Assembly: GCF_012767755.2 (NCBI RefSeq)
Contig: NZ_AP023189.1
Coordinates: forward strand, 5,148,001 to 5,212,000
DNA: 64,000 nt
From: Pseudomonas tohonis
GTDB lineage: Bacteria; Pseudomonadota; Gammaproteobacteria; Pseudomonadales; Pseudomonadaceae
Direction of reading: 5' to 3'
Each line of letters opens with the position of its first letter. Position 1 is the first letter of the stretch. The notes under the pieces were generated by a model. That model made no database searches and had not been told where the DNA came from. It saw only the letters and a list, made by a program, of their open reading frames with translations. Of this stretch, positions 34,776 to 43,058 are shown piece by piece. A program made the position numbers and the translations under genes.

Positions 34776-35243
34776 TCAATGCCGCTTGTGCACCCCCGGC
34801 ACATGCAGGTGACCCGCCTCGGCGCAGGAATCGGAAATCACGCTCGGCGGCGCCGGCTGCTCCAGTTCGCGGAGGATGCCGCAGGACTCGCTGCTGCCGG
34901 CGGTCTGGCAATGGGCACGCAGCTGGCGCAGTTGCTCCTGCAGCGAACGCAACTCGGCGATGCGCACCTCCACATGGTGGATATGCTCGTCGATCAGCCG
35001 GTTGGCGGCGGTGCAGTCCGCCTCGGGGCTGTCGCGCAGGCGCAGCAGTTCGCGGATCTCCTGCTGGGTCATGTCCAGCGAACGGCAATGGCGGATGAAG
35101 GCCAGGCGCTCGACATGCGCCTGGGTGTACTGGCGGTAGTTGCCCTCGCTGCGGGCAGGCTCGGGCAACAGGCCTTCGCGCTCGTAGTAGCGGATGGTTT
35201 CCACCGGGCAGTCGGTCAGTCGCGCCAGCTCGCCGATCTTCAT
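34776..35243 (-). CDS. cadR: MerR-family heavy-metal-responsive activator CadR
   Basis: 155-residue regulator. The N-terminal winged helix starts MKIGELARLTDCPVETIRYYEREGLLPEP, typical of MerR/CadR/PbrR. A long dimerisation helix follows, then the metal loop with two Cys eight residues apart (HCQTAGSSESC), as in the Cd/Pb-sensing subgroup. The C-terminus is His-rich (HLHVPGVHKRH), a CadR trait. It is divergent from cadA and would activate it in response to Cd(II) or Zn(II) by untwisting the 19-bp-spaced promoter between them. Confidence 0.9.
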   Translation of the reverse strand: MKIGELARLTDCPVETIRYYEREGLLPEPARSEGNYRQYTQAHVERLAFIRHCRSLDMTQQEIRELLRLRDSPEADCTAANRLIDEHIHHVEVRIAELRSLQEQLRQLRAHCQTAGSSESCGILRELEQPAPPSVISDSCAEAGHLHVPGVHKRH

Positions 35244-35259
35244 CGTTCCCTTCCCCTGC

Positions 35260-35290
35260 TTGACTCTGTAGTTGCTACAGGGTGTGCAAT
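35260..35290 (+). promoter_or_regulatory. MerR-type cadA promoter with CadR operator
   Basis: -35 TTGACT (35260-35265) and -10 TGCAAT (35285-35290) are 19 bp apart, the over-long spacing of MerR-regulated promoters. The spacer holds the dyad CTGTAGTTGCTACAG (35266-35280), an operator with exact half-sites CTGTAG/CTACAG. It lies between divergent cadR and cadA. Confidence 0.85.
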
Positions 35291-35320
35291 GAGCACCATT
35301 CCCGTCAATGGAGTCCCGCG

Positions 35321-37585
35321 ATGAGCAAGGACAACTGCTGCAACCACGACCATTCGAGCCTGGCCGGAAGCCCGGCGCGGCACGAACATGGCCACGGGCA
35401 CGATCACGATCACGATCACGATCACGATCATGGCCATGCTCGCGCGCAGCCTGCCGAGGTGAAGGAGGCGACCGATGCGCCGCTCGGCGAGCTGCGCTGG
35501 AGCAGCCTGCGCATCGAGGCCATGGACTGCCCCACCGAGGAGCGGCTGCTGCGCGACGCACTCGGCAAGGTCGCGGCCATCGAGGCGCTGGAATTCAACC
35601 TGATGCAACGCGTGCTGAAGGTGCAGCACCGCTTCGCCGAGCTGGCGCCGTTGCAGGAACTGGTGGCCCAACTGGGCATGCAGGCCGAACCGCTGGACGC
35701 CGCCGCACCGCCTGCCAGGGCCGCCGACAAACCCTGGTGGCCGCTGGCCCTGGCCGGCGTCGCCGCACTGGCCGCCGAGGCCTGCGAATGGTTCGGCTTC
35801 GGGCCCGCCTGGCTGGAAGCCGGCCTGGCGCTGCTGGCCATCGCCACCGCCGGCCTGCCCACCTACCGCAAGGGCTGGATCGCCCTGAAGAACCTCAACC
35901 TCAACATCAACGCACTGATGAGCATCGCCGTGACCGGCGCCATGCTGATCGGCCAGTGGCCGGAAGCGGCCATGGTCAGCGTGCTGTTCGCCCTCGCCGA
36001 GCTGATCGAGGCCAAGTCGCTGGACCGCGCGCGCAACGCCATCCGTGGCCTGCTCGACCTCGCCCCGCAGCAGGCCACCGTGCTGGTGGACGGCCAGTGG
36101 CGGGAAATCCCGGCCAGCGACGTACGCCCCGACGCCCGGGTGCGGGTGCGCCCCGGCGAACGCATCGCCCTGGACGGCGAGCTGCTGGCCGGCCGCTCCG
36201 GCGTCAACCAGGCGCCCATCACCGGCGAGAGCCTGCCGGTGGACAAGGAGCCGGGCGACCCGCTGTTCGCCGGCACCATCAATGGTGAAGGCGAGCTGGA
36301 ATACCGCGTCACCCGTGCCGCCGACGACAGCACCCTGGCGCGCATCATCCACGCGGTGGAAGAGGCCCAGGGCGCCCGCGCGCCGACCCAGCGCTTCGTC
36401 GACAGCTTCTCGCGCATCTACACGCCCACGGTGTTCGTCCTGGCGTTGCTCACCGCCGTGCTGCCGCCGCTGCTGATGCAGGGCGCCTGGCTCGACTGGG
36501 TGTACCGCGCCCTGGTGCTGCTGGTGATCGCCTGCCCCTGCGCCCTGGTGATCTCCACCCCGGTGACCCTGGTCAGCGGCCTGGCCGCCGCCACGCGCCG
36601 TGGCGTGCTGGTCAAGGGCGGCGTGTTCCTGGAGATGGGCCGCCAACTGGCCTGGGTCGCCCTCGACAAGACCGGCACCCTCACCGAAGGCCGCCCGCAG
36701 CAGACCGACTACCTGCCCCTGCGCGAGGACGCCGGCCGCGACCCGCGCCGTCTCGCCGCCAGCCTCGCCGCCCGCTCGGACCACCCGGTGTCGCAGGCCC
36801 TGGCCCGCGCGGCGGAAACCGACGGCATCGCCCTGCATGGCGTCGACGAGCTGGCCGCGCTGCCGGGGCGCGGGGTCAGGGGCGTGATCGATGGCCAGCC
36901 CTACCACCTCGGCAACCACCGCCTGGTGGAAGAACTGGGCCTGTGCTCGACGACCCTGGAAATGCGCCTGGACATCCTCGAGCGCGAAGGCAAGACCGCC
37001 ATCGTCTTGCTCGACGCCGAAGGCCCGCTGGCGCTGTTCGCGGTGGCCGACGGCGTGCGCGAGACCAGCCGCGAAGCGGTGGCCGAGCTGCACGAACTGG
37101 GCGTACGCACCCTGATGCTGACCGGCGACAACCCGCACACCGCCGCCGCCATCGCCGCCCAGGTGGGCATAGACGAGGCCCTGGGCAACCTGTTGCCCGA
37201 GGACAAGCTGAGCGAAGTGGAACGGCGCCAGCAGGGCGGCCAGCGCATCGGCATGGTGGGCGACGGCATCAACGACGCGCCCGCCCTGGCCCGCGCCGAC
37301 ATCGGCTTCGCCATGGGCGCCGCCGGCACCGACACCGCCATCGAGACCGCCGGCGTGGCGCTGATGGACGACGACCTGCGCAAGCTGCCGCTGTTCATCC
37401 GCCTCTCGCGCCGCACCCACGCGGTGCTGGTGCAGAACATCGTCCTCGCGCTGGGCATCAAGGCCCTGTTCCTCGCCCTCACCCTGGCCGGCATGGGCAC
37501 CCTGTGGATGGCCGTGTTCGCCGACATGGGCGCGAGCCTGCTGGTGGTGTTCAACGGGTTGCGGTTGTTGCGCGGGGCGCGCTGA
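35321..37585 (+). CDS. cadA: Cd2+/Zn2+-exporting P-type ATPase CadA
   Basis: 754-residue P1B-type efflux ATPase in the inner membrane. The N-terminus is very His-rich (repeated His-Asp from a GATCAC hexamer run), then a metal-binding domain with MDCPTEE, which lacks the second Cys of the classic GMDCxxC. Core motifs are TGES, CPC (Cys405-Cys407) in the membrane channel, DKTGTLT with phospho-accepting Asp449, SDHP and GDGINDAP. Start at 35321 (MSKDNCC) was chosen because it is preceded by a suitable leader; an upstream in-frame start would overlap the promoter. cadR controls it. Confidence 0.93.
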   Translation: MSKDNCCNHDHSSLAGSPARHEHGHGHDHDHDHDHDHGHARAQPAEVKEATDAPLGELRWSSLRIEAMDCPTEERLLRDALGKVAAIEALEFNLMQRVLKVQHRFAELAPLQELVAQLGMQAEPLDAAAPPARAADKPWWPLALAGVAALAAEACEWFGFGPAWLEAGLALLAIATAGLPTYRKGWIALKNLNLNINALMSIAVTGAMLIGQWPEAAMVSVLFALAELIEAKSLDRARNAIRGLLDLAPQQATVLVDGQWREIPASDVRPDARVRVRPGERIALDGELLAGRSGVNQAPITGESLPVDKEPGDPLFAGTINGEGELEYRVTRAADDSTLARIIHAVEEAQGARAPTQRFVDSFSRIYTPTVFVLALLTAVLPPLLMQGAWLDWVYRALVLLVIACPCALVISTPVTLVSGLAAATRRGVLVKGGVFLEMGRQLAWVALDKTGTLTEGRPQQTDYLPLREDAGRDPRRLAASLAARSDHPVSQALARAAETDGIALHGVDELAALPGRGVRGVIDGQPYHLGNHRLVEELGLCSTTLEMRLDILEREGKTAIVLLDAEGPLALFAVADGVRETSREAVAELHELGVRTLMLTGDNPHTAAAIAAQVGIDEALGNLLPEDKLSEVERRQQGGQRIGMVGDGINDAPALARADIGFAMGAAGTDTAIETAGVALMDDDLRKLPLFIRLSRRTHAVLVQNIVLALGIKALFLALTLAGMGTLWMAVFADMGASLLVVFNGLRLLRGAR
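35393..35432 (+). repeat. In-frame hexanucleotide run encoding the His-Asp tract of CadA
   Basis: A (CACGAT)n run, about five to six units, encodes alternating His and Asp residues near the N-terminus of CadA. Unit changes would add or remove two residues without shifting frame, so metal-buffering capacity could vary between strains. Confidence 0.8.
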
Positions 37586-37593
37586 GCGAACAG

Positions 37594-37725
37594 CGGCGCT
37601 GCGCGCCGCTTGGCGACTAAAGTCGCCCCTACAAAAGCAGCTGGCCCCGCCGTAGGGGCATGACCACTGCCTAGGGTGGAGGTCGCTTTTTACCTCCACC
37701 AAGCGGCGTCAGGATCGGCACGGGT
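37594..37725. repeat. Composite intergenic repeat, copy B
   Basis: GGCGACT (37612-37618) pairs with AGTCGCC (37621-37627), followed by CCTACAAAAGCAG. Then comes GGTGGAGGT (37675-37683) with ACCTCCACC (37692-37700), loop CGCTTTTT. The flank AAGCGGCGTCAGGATCGGCA leads into GGTTCATGCC, shared with copy A. It lies between cadA and the 3' end of the macro-domain gene. Confidence 0.8.
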
Positions 37726-37760
37726 TCATGCCAGTTGCGTAGCCCGAGACGGAGCCAGGC

Positions 37761-38261
37761 TCAGGCCAGGGCTTCGCGGTAGAGGCGCGCCATGTCCTCG
37801 GAGAAGGCCACCAGCAACGCCCGCTGCAGGGTGCTGCCGGCCGGGCGCGAGCGGCGCAGCTCGGCGATGGCGACCTGCGCAGCGGCGTGCAGTGGATAGC
37901 CGTAGATGCCGCAGCTGATGGCCGGGAAGGCGATGCTGGCCAGACCTTCGGCCTCGGCCAGGGCCAGGCTGTTGCGGTAGCAGCCGGCGAGCAGCTCGGG
38001 CTCGCCATTGTCGCCCCCGCGCCAGACCGGCCCGACCGTGTGGATCACGAAGCGCGCCGGCAGGCGGAAGCCCGGGGTGATGCGCGCCTCGCCCGTGGGG
38101 CAGCCGCCGACGATGCGGCAGCGGGCGACGAGTTCCGGCCCCGCCGCGCGGTGGATCGCGCCATCGACGCCACCGCCGCCGAGCAGGGAGGAATTGGCCG
38201 CGTTGACGATGGCGTCCACGTCCAGGCGGGTGATGTCGCCCTGCCAGACCTCGATCTTCAT
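37761..38261 (-). CDS. Macro-domain protein, O-acetyl-ADP-ribose deacetylase type (YmdB-like)
   Basis: 166-residue single macro domain. ADP-ribose-binding motifs are clear: [30 protein letters not shown], then [14 protein letters not shown], and the phosphate loop ISCGIYGYP. The [18 protein letters not shown] segment is typical of the YmdB/MacroD branch that hydrolyses O-acetyl-ADP-ribose or removes ADP-ribose from proteins. It is the last gene of a six-gene - strand operon, 7 bases after a small membrane protein. Confidence 0.92.
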   Translation of the reverse strand: MKIEVWQGDITRLDVDAIVNAANSSLLGGGGVDGAIHRAAGPELVARCRIVGGCPTGEARITPGFRLPARFVIHTVGPVWRGGDNGEPELLAGCYRNSLALAEAEGLASIAFPAISCGIYGYPLHAAAQVAIAELRRSRPAGSTLQRALLVAFSEDMARLYREALA

Positions 38262-38268
38262 CGCGTCC

Positions 38269-38592
38269 TCACTTGACCTCTTGCGGGGTCTCCTGGCCCA
38301 TGCAGCGCACGGCCTGCTTCTTGTTGTTCACCAGCACGCCGGTCAGGCCCTTCTGCTCGGTGTCGAACAGCACCAGGACGCCATCGATGCACTGGGCGAC
38401 CTGGGTGGCCGGGGTCAGGGAAATCTTGTAGTCCTCGCCCGGGATGGTCTTGAGCATGGTGAAGTCGGACAGCAGCAGCGCATCTTCCGGTTTGGCGAAG
38501 TGCAGGTAGCCGTAGTACCAGAGGACCATCACGGTGCCGATGATGGTGCCGACGCCGGTGAGGATCAGCGGGATGGGGTTGCGTTCGCTCAT
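38269..38592 (-). CDS. Small single-span membrane protein, 107 residues
   Basis: Unknown family. One membrane segment (about residues 7-28, [22 protein letters not shown]) is followed by a soluble part with two Cys (QCIDG, RCMG), probably in the periplasm. The ATG overlaps the stop of the upstream hydrolase gene (ATGA), so it belongs to the operon. A similarly placed small gene exists in P. aeruginosa, as I recall. Confidence 0.75.
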   Translation of the reverse strand: MSERNPIPLILTGVGTIIGTVMVLWYYGYLHFAKPEDALLLSDFTMLKTIPGEDYKISLTPATQVAQCIDGVLVLFDTEQKGLTGVLVNNKKQAVRCMGQETPQEVK

Positions 38593-39470
38593 TGGGGACT
38601 CTCTGTATTCGGGACTTCAGCCAGCCGTCGCAGCCCGACGAAACCTTTCGGGTCTTCGAGGTAGCGCAGCATCACCTCCCGCCAGGTGGGGTCGGCGAAG
38701 GTCTGCACATGGCCACCGCGAGTCGGCTGGAACACCCGCGGCGGCGGCGCAGCTTGATACAAGCGCACGCCGTTGGAAAGAGGCACCACCGGGTCGTCGA
38801 TGCTGTGGTAGATCAGCATCGGCAAGCCTTGCAGCTTGGAAATCGCGCCGATCGCGCTGTCGCCATCAGGCACCAGCCAGGACAGCGGCACCTGGAGCGG
38901 CCAGGTTAACCAGCCCTTGCCCAGGGTGAATTGAGCCACGTCACGGTAACTCGCCGGCACGCCGTCGAGCACCAGGGCGCGCAGCTGGGCGCGGCGCCCG
39001 GGGTGTTCGCCCAGGTAATGCACCGCCAGGGCGCCACCGAGGCTCTGGCCGAGCAGCACCAGGGGCTTGCCGCGCACCTCGGGGGCCTGGTCGAGCCAGG
39101 CGAAGGCGGCGTCGATGTCCTGGTACACCGCCGGCAGCGAGGCGCTGCCCTCGGAGCGGCCGTAGCCCCGGTAGTCCAGCAGCAGCACCTGGTAGCCCTG
39201 CTCGGGCAACCACCAGCTGCCGCCCAGGTGCGAGGCGACGTTGCCGCCGTTGCCGTGCAGGTGCAGCACCGTGCCCTTGACCGCCTTGCCCGGCGCCGCC
39301 GGCAGCCACCAGCCGTGCAGCCGCACGCCATCGGCGGTGAAGAGTTCGACGTCGCGGTAGGCCAGGCCGGCGCGCTCCGGGGTGAAGGGCAGCTGGCGCT
39401 CGGGGTAGAACAGCAACCCGCTGCAGCCCTGCAGCAGCAGGAGCAGCAGCAGGACGCCGGGACGGATCAC
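38589..39470 (-). CDS. Alpha/beta hydrolase lipoprotein
   Basis: 293 residues. The N-terminus has a lipoprotein-type signal with lipobox LQGC (Cys about residue 16). The alpha/beta-hydrolase core shows HLHGNGGN (oxyanion region), the nucleophile elbow [19 protein letters not shown] with the acid, and GGHVQ with the His. It belongs to the BEM46/YfhR-like serine hydrolases. The GTG start at 39470 overlaps the stop of the AIM24-like gene (GTGA). It likely acts at the periplasmic side of a membrane. The substrate is unknown. Confidence 0.87.
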   Translation of the reverse strand: MIRPGVLLLLLLLQGCSGLLFYPERQLPFTPERAGLAYRDVELFTADGVRLHGWWLPAAPGKAVKGTVLHLHGNGGNVASHLGGSWWLPEQGYQVLLLDYRGYGRSEGSASLPAVYQDIDAAFAWLDQAPEVRGKPLVLLGQSLGGALAVHYLGEHPGRRAQLRALVLDGVPASYRDVAQFTLGKGWLTWPLQVPLSWLVPDGDSAIGAISKLQGLPMLIYHSIDDPVVPLSNGVRLYQAAPPPRVFQPTRGGHVQTFADPTWREVMLRYLEDPKGFVGLRRLAEVPNTESPQ

Positions 39471-40213
39471 TTGCCGCCGGCGCGGGTTTCCTCGCGCGCC
39501 TTGAAGGTGGCTTCGTAGATGCGCTCGGCCAGGCGCGAGAACGGCAGGCTCTGGATCCACACCGTGCCGGTGCCCTTGAGGGTCGCCAGGAGGATGCCCT
39601 CGCCGCCGAAGAGCATGCTCTTCAGCCCGCCGGCCAGGCCGATGTCGTAGTCGATGCCGCTGGTGAAGGCCACCAGGCAGCCGGTGTCCAGGCGCAGGGT
39701 CTCGTTGTTCAGCTCCTTGCGGATAACCGTGCCGCCGGCATGCACGAAGGCCAGGCCATCGCCTTCGAGCTTCTGCAGGATGAAGCCCTCGCCCCCGAAG
39801 AAACCGGCGCCGATGCGCTTGTTGAAGGCGATGCCGATCTGGGTGCCGTGGGCGGCGCAGAGGAAGGCGTCCTTCTGGCACACCAGGTGCCCGCCGACCT
39901 GGGCGAGGTCGATGGGCACCACCGTGCCCGGGTAGGGCGCGGCGAAACCGACCCGCTGCTGGCCGCGTCCTTCGTTGGTGAAATGGGTCATGAACAGCGA
40001 CTCGCCGGTGAGCAGGCGCTTGCCCGCCCCCCACAGCTTGCCCAGCACGCCGCTGGAAGAGCCGTCGCCCATGCGCGCCTCGAAGCGGATGCCTTCGGTC
40101 ATGTAGTTCATCGCACCGGCTTCGGCGATCACCGTTTCCTGCGGGTCGAGGATGATCTCCACGGTCTGCGCCGAAGCGCCGAGGATTTTGTAGTCGAGTT
40201 GATGGCTGGGCAT
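39467..40213 (-). CDS. AIM24 / TIGR00266-family protein
   Basis: 248 residues of repeated beta-strand segments, with '[27 protein letters not shown]' and '[25 protein letters not shown]'-like blocks, the hallmark of the TIGR00266/AIM24 family. The protein is soluble and lacks a signal peptide. No enzymatic activity is known for the family. The ATG at 40213 ([11 protein letters not shown]) is preferred; the frame continues upstream into a repeat hairpin. It is coupled to the hydrolase downstream. Confidence 0.87.
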   Translation of the reverse strand: MPSHQLDYKILGASAQTVEIILDPQETVIAEAGAMNYMTEGIRFEARMGDGSSSGVLGKLWGAGKRLLTGESLFMTHFTNEGRGQQRVGFAAPYPGTVVPIDLAQVGGHLVCQKDAFLCAAHGTQIGIAFNKRIGAGFFGGEGFILQKLEGDGLAFVHAGGTVIRKELNNETLRLDTGCLVAFTSGIDYDIGLAGGLKSMLFGGEGILLATLKGTGTVWIQSLPFSRLAERIYEATFKAREETRAGGK

Positions 40214-40234
40214 GTGGGAACCTTCGGTTGGCTG

Positions 40235-40302
40235 CAAGCTGCAAGCTTCAAGCTGCAAGAGCACCAGGGATTCGCCCCTTGCGGCTTGTCGCTTGCAGCT
40301 TG
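40235..40302. repeat. Long imperfect inverted repeat inside the operon
   Basis: Two 25-base arms (40235-40259 and 40278-40302) are complementary at 22 positions and are built of repeated AAGCTGC / CTTGCAG units. It lies in the 94-base gap between the DUF1704 and AIM24-like genes, so the transcript would carry a long hairpin between two genes of one operon. It may reduce or stabilise downstream expression. Confidence 0.7.
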
Positions 40303-40307
40303 TCGCT

Positions 40308-41603
40308 CTAGAGAATATTCGCGTAATCCGCCTCGATGCGGTCCAGGCTCAGGTGGTTGAGGAAGTTGGAGAAGCACATCCAGGCCGACAGCGCGTTGAG
40401 GTCGCGGAACTGCGGTGGCAGGTACTTGGGCGGTGCCACCAGGCCTTCGTCCACCAGTTGGCGCAGGGTGCGCATGTCTTCCAGGGTGGTCTTGCCGCAG
40501 AACAGCAGCGGGATCTGCTCCAGCTTGCCCTTGCGCACGGCGAGCTGGATGTAGTTGTAGATCATGATGAAGCCCTTCAGGTAGGACAGGTCCTTGGTGA
40601 AGGGCAGGCCGTCCGGCGAGGAGCCGCGGAACACCCGGCTGGCGTTGCCGTAGCTCTCGGCCATGCCGTAACCCTGCTCGCGGTAGAAGTGGTAGACCTC
40701 GAGGAAGTCGGCCCCCTCCTCCGCCATGTGGATGGCGCGGGTGCGGTTGGTGAGCTTGCGCAGGCGCGTGGGGTAGGAGGCGAAGGCGATCACCTCCATG
40801 AGGATGGCCAGGCCTTCCTGGGTCACGGTGGAGGACGGCGGGCCCTTGGCCAGGAAGGTGCAGATCGGCTGGTTCTGGCCGTTGAGCGTGGTGCCGACGT
40901 GCACCAGGCCCTCGTGCACTTCCAGGGCGCGCACGTCGCGCTCGTTGAACATGGCGTCGGCGCGCACCTTGATGTAGTCGGCACCTGCGGCGGCGTCGGC
41001 GACGATGCCGTCGGACTCGAACACGCGGATGGTGTCGTCGCCCTCGCCGAACACCGCGCTCAGGCGGCTCTGCAGCATGGCCACGGCGTCCTTGGCCGTG
41101 AGCGTCTTCGGCTCGTCCTTGAGGTCGCCCCGGTCGTCGATCTTGTTCAGGTAGTCCGAGAGCATCAGCCCCAGGTCGGAAAGGGTCGGGTCACCGGCAT
41201 GGAAGGCGTCGGTGGCGGCGCCGTAGAGTTCCTGGGAGATCAGTCCGAAATCGGCGGTGCCGCGTGCTTCGAGCATGCGGATCACCATGCGGTATTCCTT
41301 GCACATGCGCCGCATGATCTGCCCCACCGGGTTGAACTGCCCCAGTTGGCGGGTGATGTCGCGCTCGATGTTCTGGAACTCCAGCTTCTTCGCCGAGGAA
41401 TCGAAGGCCAGCGGCCGGCTCTCGTAGTAGGCGCGGTCCACCTCGGGCATGGCCTTGCCCTTGTGCTTGAGAAAGCCCTGGCGAACGCTGTCGTCCCACT
41501 TGATGGCATCCAGCACGCGGATCGGCGTCTGCGCGTGGACGATGCGGTCGGACAGGGTGCGGACGATGTTCTGGTAGTCGTCGGGCAGTTTGCGCCGGCT
41601 CAT
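40308..41603 (-). CDS. DUF1704 / 'QEGLA motif' protein, putative metallopeptidase
   Basis: 431 residues. It has the QEGLA signature (TQEGLAI, about 261-267) of the flavohemoglobin-expression-modulating family. It also has HEGLVH (His230-Glu231-x3-His235), an HExxxH motif. DUF1704 includes the eukaryotic MATCAP tyrosine carboxypeptidases, which use HExxxH plus a downstream Glu for zinc; here Glu263 of QEGLA is in the right place. A metallopeptidase activity is thus a motif-based inference. ATG at 41603 has GAGGAG at proper spacing; a GTG two codons upstream is also possible. It starts 2 bases past the upstream lipoprotein's stop. Confidence 0.85.
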   Translation of the reverse strand: MSRRKLPDDYQNIVRTLSDRIVHAQTPIRVLDAIKWDDSVRQGFLKHKGKAMPEVDRAYYESRPLAFDSSAKKLEFQNIERDITRQLGQFNPVGQIMRRMCKEYRMVIRMLEARGTADFGLISQELYGAATDAFHAGDPTLSDLGLMLSDYLNKIDDRGDLKDEPKTLTAKDAVAMLQSRLSAVFGEGDDTIRVFESDGIVADAAAGADYIKVRADAMFNERDVRALEVHEGLVHVGTTLNGQNQPICTFLAKGPPSSTVTQEGLAILMEVIAFASYPTRLRKLTNRTRAIHMAEEGADFLEVYHFYREQGYGMAESYGNASRVFRGSSPDGLPFTKDLSYLKGFIMIYNYIQLAVRKGKLEQIPLLFCGKTTLEDMRTLRQLVDEGLVAPPKYLPPQFRDLNALSAWMCFSNFLNHLSLDRIEADYANIL

Positions 41604-41605
41604 GC

Positions 41606-42160
41606 TCACTCCTCGGTGGAACGCTGGTAACGCGCCACCTCGACGAAGACGTCGGAGTTGGCCGGGTCGTCCAGCCAGGCCTGGATCTTCTCCCAGGGCG
41701 TGGTCAGCAACACGCCGTCACCGTCGGGCATCTCCACGCTGGCGCCTTCGAAGGTGCCGTGTTCCAGCTCCTGCTGCAGGCGTTCGACGTCGAGGTTGTA
41801 GACCACCAGTTCGTTGTCGGTGGTCAGCTCGAAGCCGGCGACGGCGAAGTTGGCGCCCCACTTCTTCGGCAGCCCGGCGGAGAGGTACCAGCGGCGGCCG
41901 TGGTGGGCGACGGTGAAGCCGTATTCCTGGAGGCTGTCGAGGTTGTCCTTGCTGCCCTCGTAGGTGCGGGCCTTGTAGAGGTTGGAGCCGGCGCGGCTGA
42001 TCTCCAGGTAGAGGCGTTCGCCCCATTCGTCCTTGCGCGTCCAGTCGCCCAAGAGCGGGATCGGTGCCGGCTCGTGGGCCGGGATCGGGTCCCGCAAGGT
42101 GACCAGGCACCCGCTCAATAGCAGGAAGGACAGGGCGACCAATGCGCGCCAGGGTTTCAT
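41606..42160 (-). CDS. Hypothetical lipoprotein, first gene of the operon
   Basis: 184 residues with lipobox LLSGC (Cys about residue 18). The mature part begins LVTLRDPIPAHEP and has a lipocalin-like 'LLGDWTRKDEWGERLYLEIS' start. No domain is certain. It begins a - strand operon that runs to the macro-domain gene (37761), and its stop almost touches the DUF1704 start. A terminator for the upstream TetR gene lies about 20 bases before its start. Confidence 0.75.
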   Translation of the reverse strand: MKPWRALVALSFLLLSGCLVTLRDPIPAHEPAPIPLLGDWTRKDEWGERLYLEISRAGSNLYKARTYEGSKDNLDSLQEYGFTVAHHGRRWYLSAGLPKKWGANFAVAGFELTTDNELVVYNLDVERLQQELEHGTFEGASVEMPDGDGVLLTTPWEKIQAWLDDPANSDVFVEVARYQRSTEE

Positions 42161-42181
42161 TTCGCTCTCCTTGTGACCATG

Positions 42182-42217
42182 AAAAACCCCGCAAGACAGG
42201 TGGCCTGAATGCGGGGT
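42182..42217 (-). terminator. Rho-independent terminator after the TetR gene
   Basis: On the - strand ACCCCGCA (42217-42210) pairs with TGCGGGGT (42193-42186), followed by TTTTT. It starts about 14 bases after the TetR stop at 42231 and separates it from the lipoprotein operon. Confidence 0.85.
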
Positions 42218-42230
42218 CTCGTACCGTGTC

Positions 42231-42944
42231 CTAGAGCCCCATCACCAGATAGAGGTAGCGCTTGAGCACGGCTCGCATCTCGTCGATATCGAGGTTGTCC
42301 ACCCCATCGAGCAGGCCCTGATATTCCATCCGCAGAATGATGGCCGTCAACACCTTGGCGTCCTCCGCCGGCTCATCCGAACCCAGCACCTGGAAGAAGT
42401 GCTCGGCGCCCTGGGAGAGGATTCCGCGATGGGCGTCGGCCAGCGGCCGCAGCCCCTGGTTGATCAGCGCCTCCTGGCGGAACGCCTGCTCGGCCAGCAG
42501 CTGCACGCGGTTCTCGATCAGTTGGCGGCGCACGTACTGGATCGCCATCTCGACGATCTCGTCGGTCATCTGCCGCCGCGAGGCGCCGTCGCGGCTCAGT
42601 GCCGCCGCCATGCCCTGCAGGTCACCCTCGACGCTGCCCCAGAACGCGGCCATGGCTTCGGCGCTGCGTTCGACGAACTGGGCGAAGGTGTCGGTGATCA
42701 GGTCGTTGATGTCCTTGAAATAGTAGGTGGTGGCCGAGAGCGGCACTTCCGCCTCCGCCGCCACTGCGCGGTGCCGCACCGCGCGCACGCCGTCGCGCAC
42801 GATGATGCGCATGGCGGCATCGAGGATCGCCTGGCGGCGTTGCTCGCTGCCCTGCCGGCTGGCCTTGCGACCCTGGTACTGGACACTTTCGGCGAGGGCG
42901 CTGGCCGCCTGGGCGGCGCTGTCGCTACGGGACGACTTGGGCAA
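42231..42944 (-). CDS. TetR-family transcriptional regulator
   Basis: 237 residues. After a basic 30-residue extension the helix-turn-helix HRAVAAEAEVPLSATTYYF (about 57-75) is followed by a helical effector domain with an EHFF segment. It lies between lysS and the lipoprotein operon as in P. aeruginosa. It has its own terminator on each side, so it is probably monocistronic. Target genes and ligand are unknown. Confidence 0.88.
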   Translation of the reverse strand: MPKSSRSDSAAQAASALAESVQYQGRKASRQGSEQRRQAILDAAMRIIVRDGVRAVRHRAVAAEAEVPLSATTYYFKDINDLITDTFAQFVERSAEAMAAFWGSVEGDLQGMAAALSRDGASRRQMTDEIVEMAIQYVRRQLIENRVQLLAEQAFRQEALINQGLRPLADAHRGILSQGAEHFFQVLGSDEPAEDAKVLTAIILRMEYQGLLDGVDNLDIDEMRAVLKRYLYLVMGL

Positions 42945-43022
42945 GATTCATGGACCTCCGGGTTCGGCTGGGATGCAAGACAGTTTTGACCATTTATCCG
43001 GCTATTCAACTCATCGCCGGCC

Positions 43023-43052
43023 AAGAAAAAACCGCCCGAAGGCGGCTTTTCT
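43023..43052. terminator. Terminator after lysS
   Basis: CCGCC (43032-43036) pairs with GGCGG (43041-43045) around a CGAA loop, with an A-run on the left and TTTT on the right. It lies just past the lysS stop at 43059 on the - strand. Confidence 0.8.
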
Positions 43053-43058
43053 CACACG

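Noticed and set aside
35397..35432. CACGAT tandem run as a phase-variation switch for CadA
   Set aside because: The unit is six bases, so loss or gain keeps the frame; only length variation is possible.
37676..37750. Short repeated peptide (MEVAFYLH-like) encoded at the composite repeats
   Set aside because: The same peptide arises at several repeat copies only because the DNA hairpin is repeated; no ribosome binding site and not conserved in frame.
38589..40244. A long frame joining the hydrolase to an upstream segment
   Set aside because: The upstream part is an alternative-frame reading of the AIM24-like gene. The lipobox after the GTG at 39470 fixes the real start.
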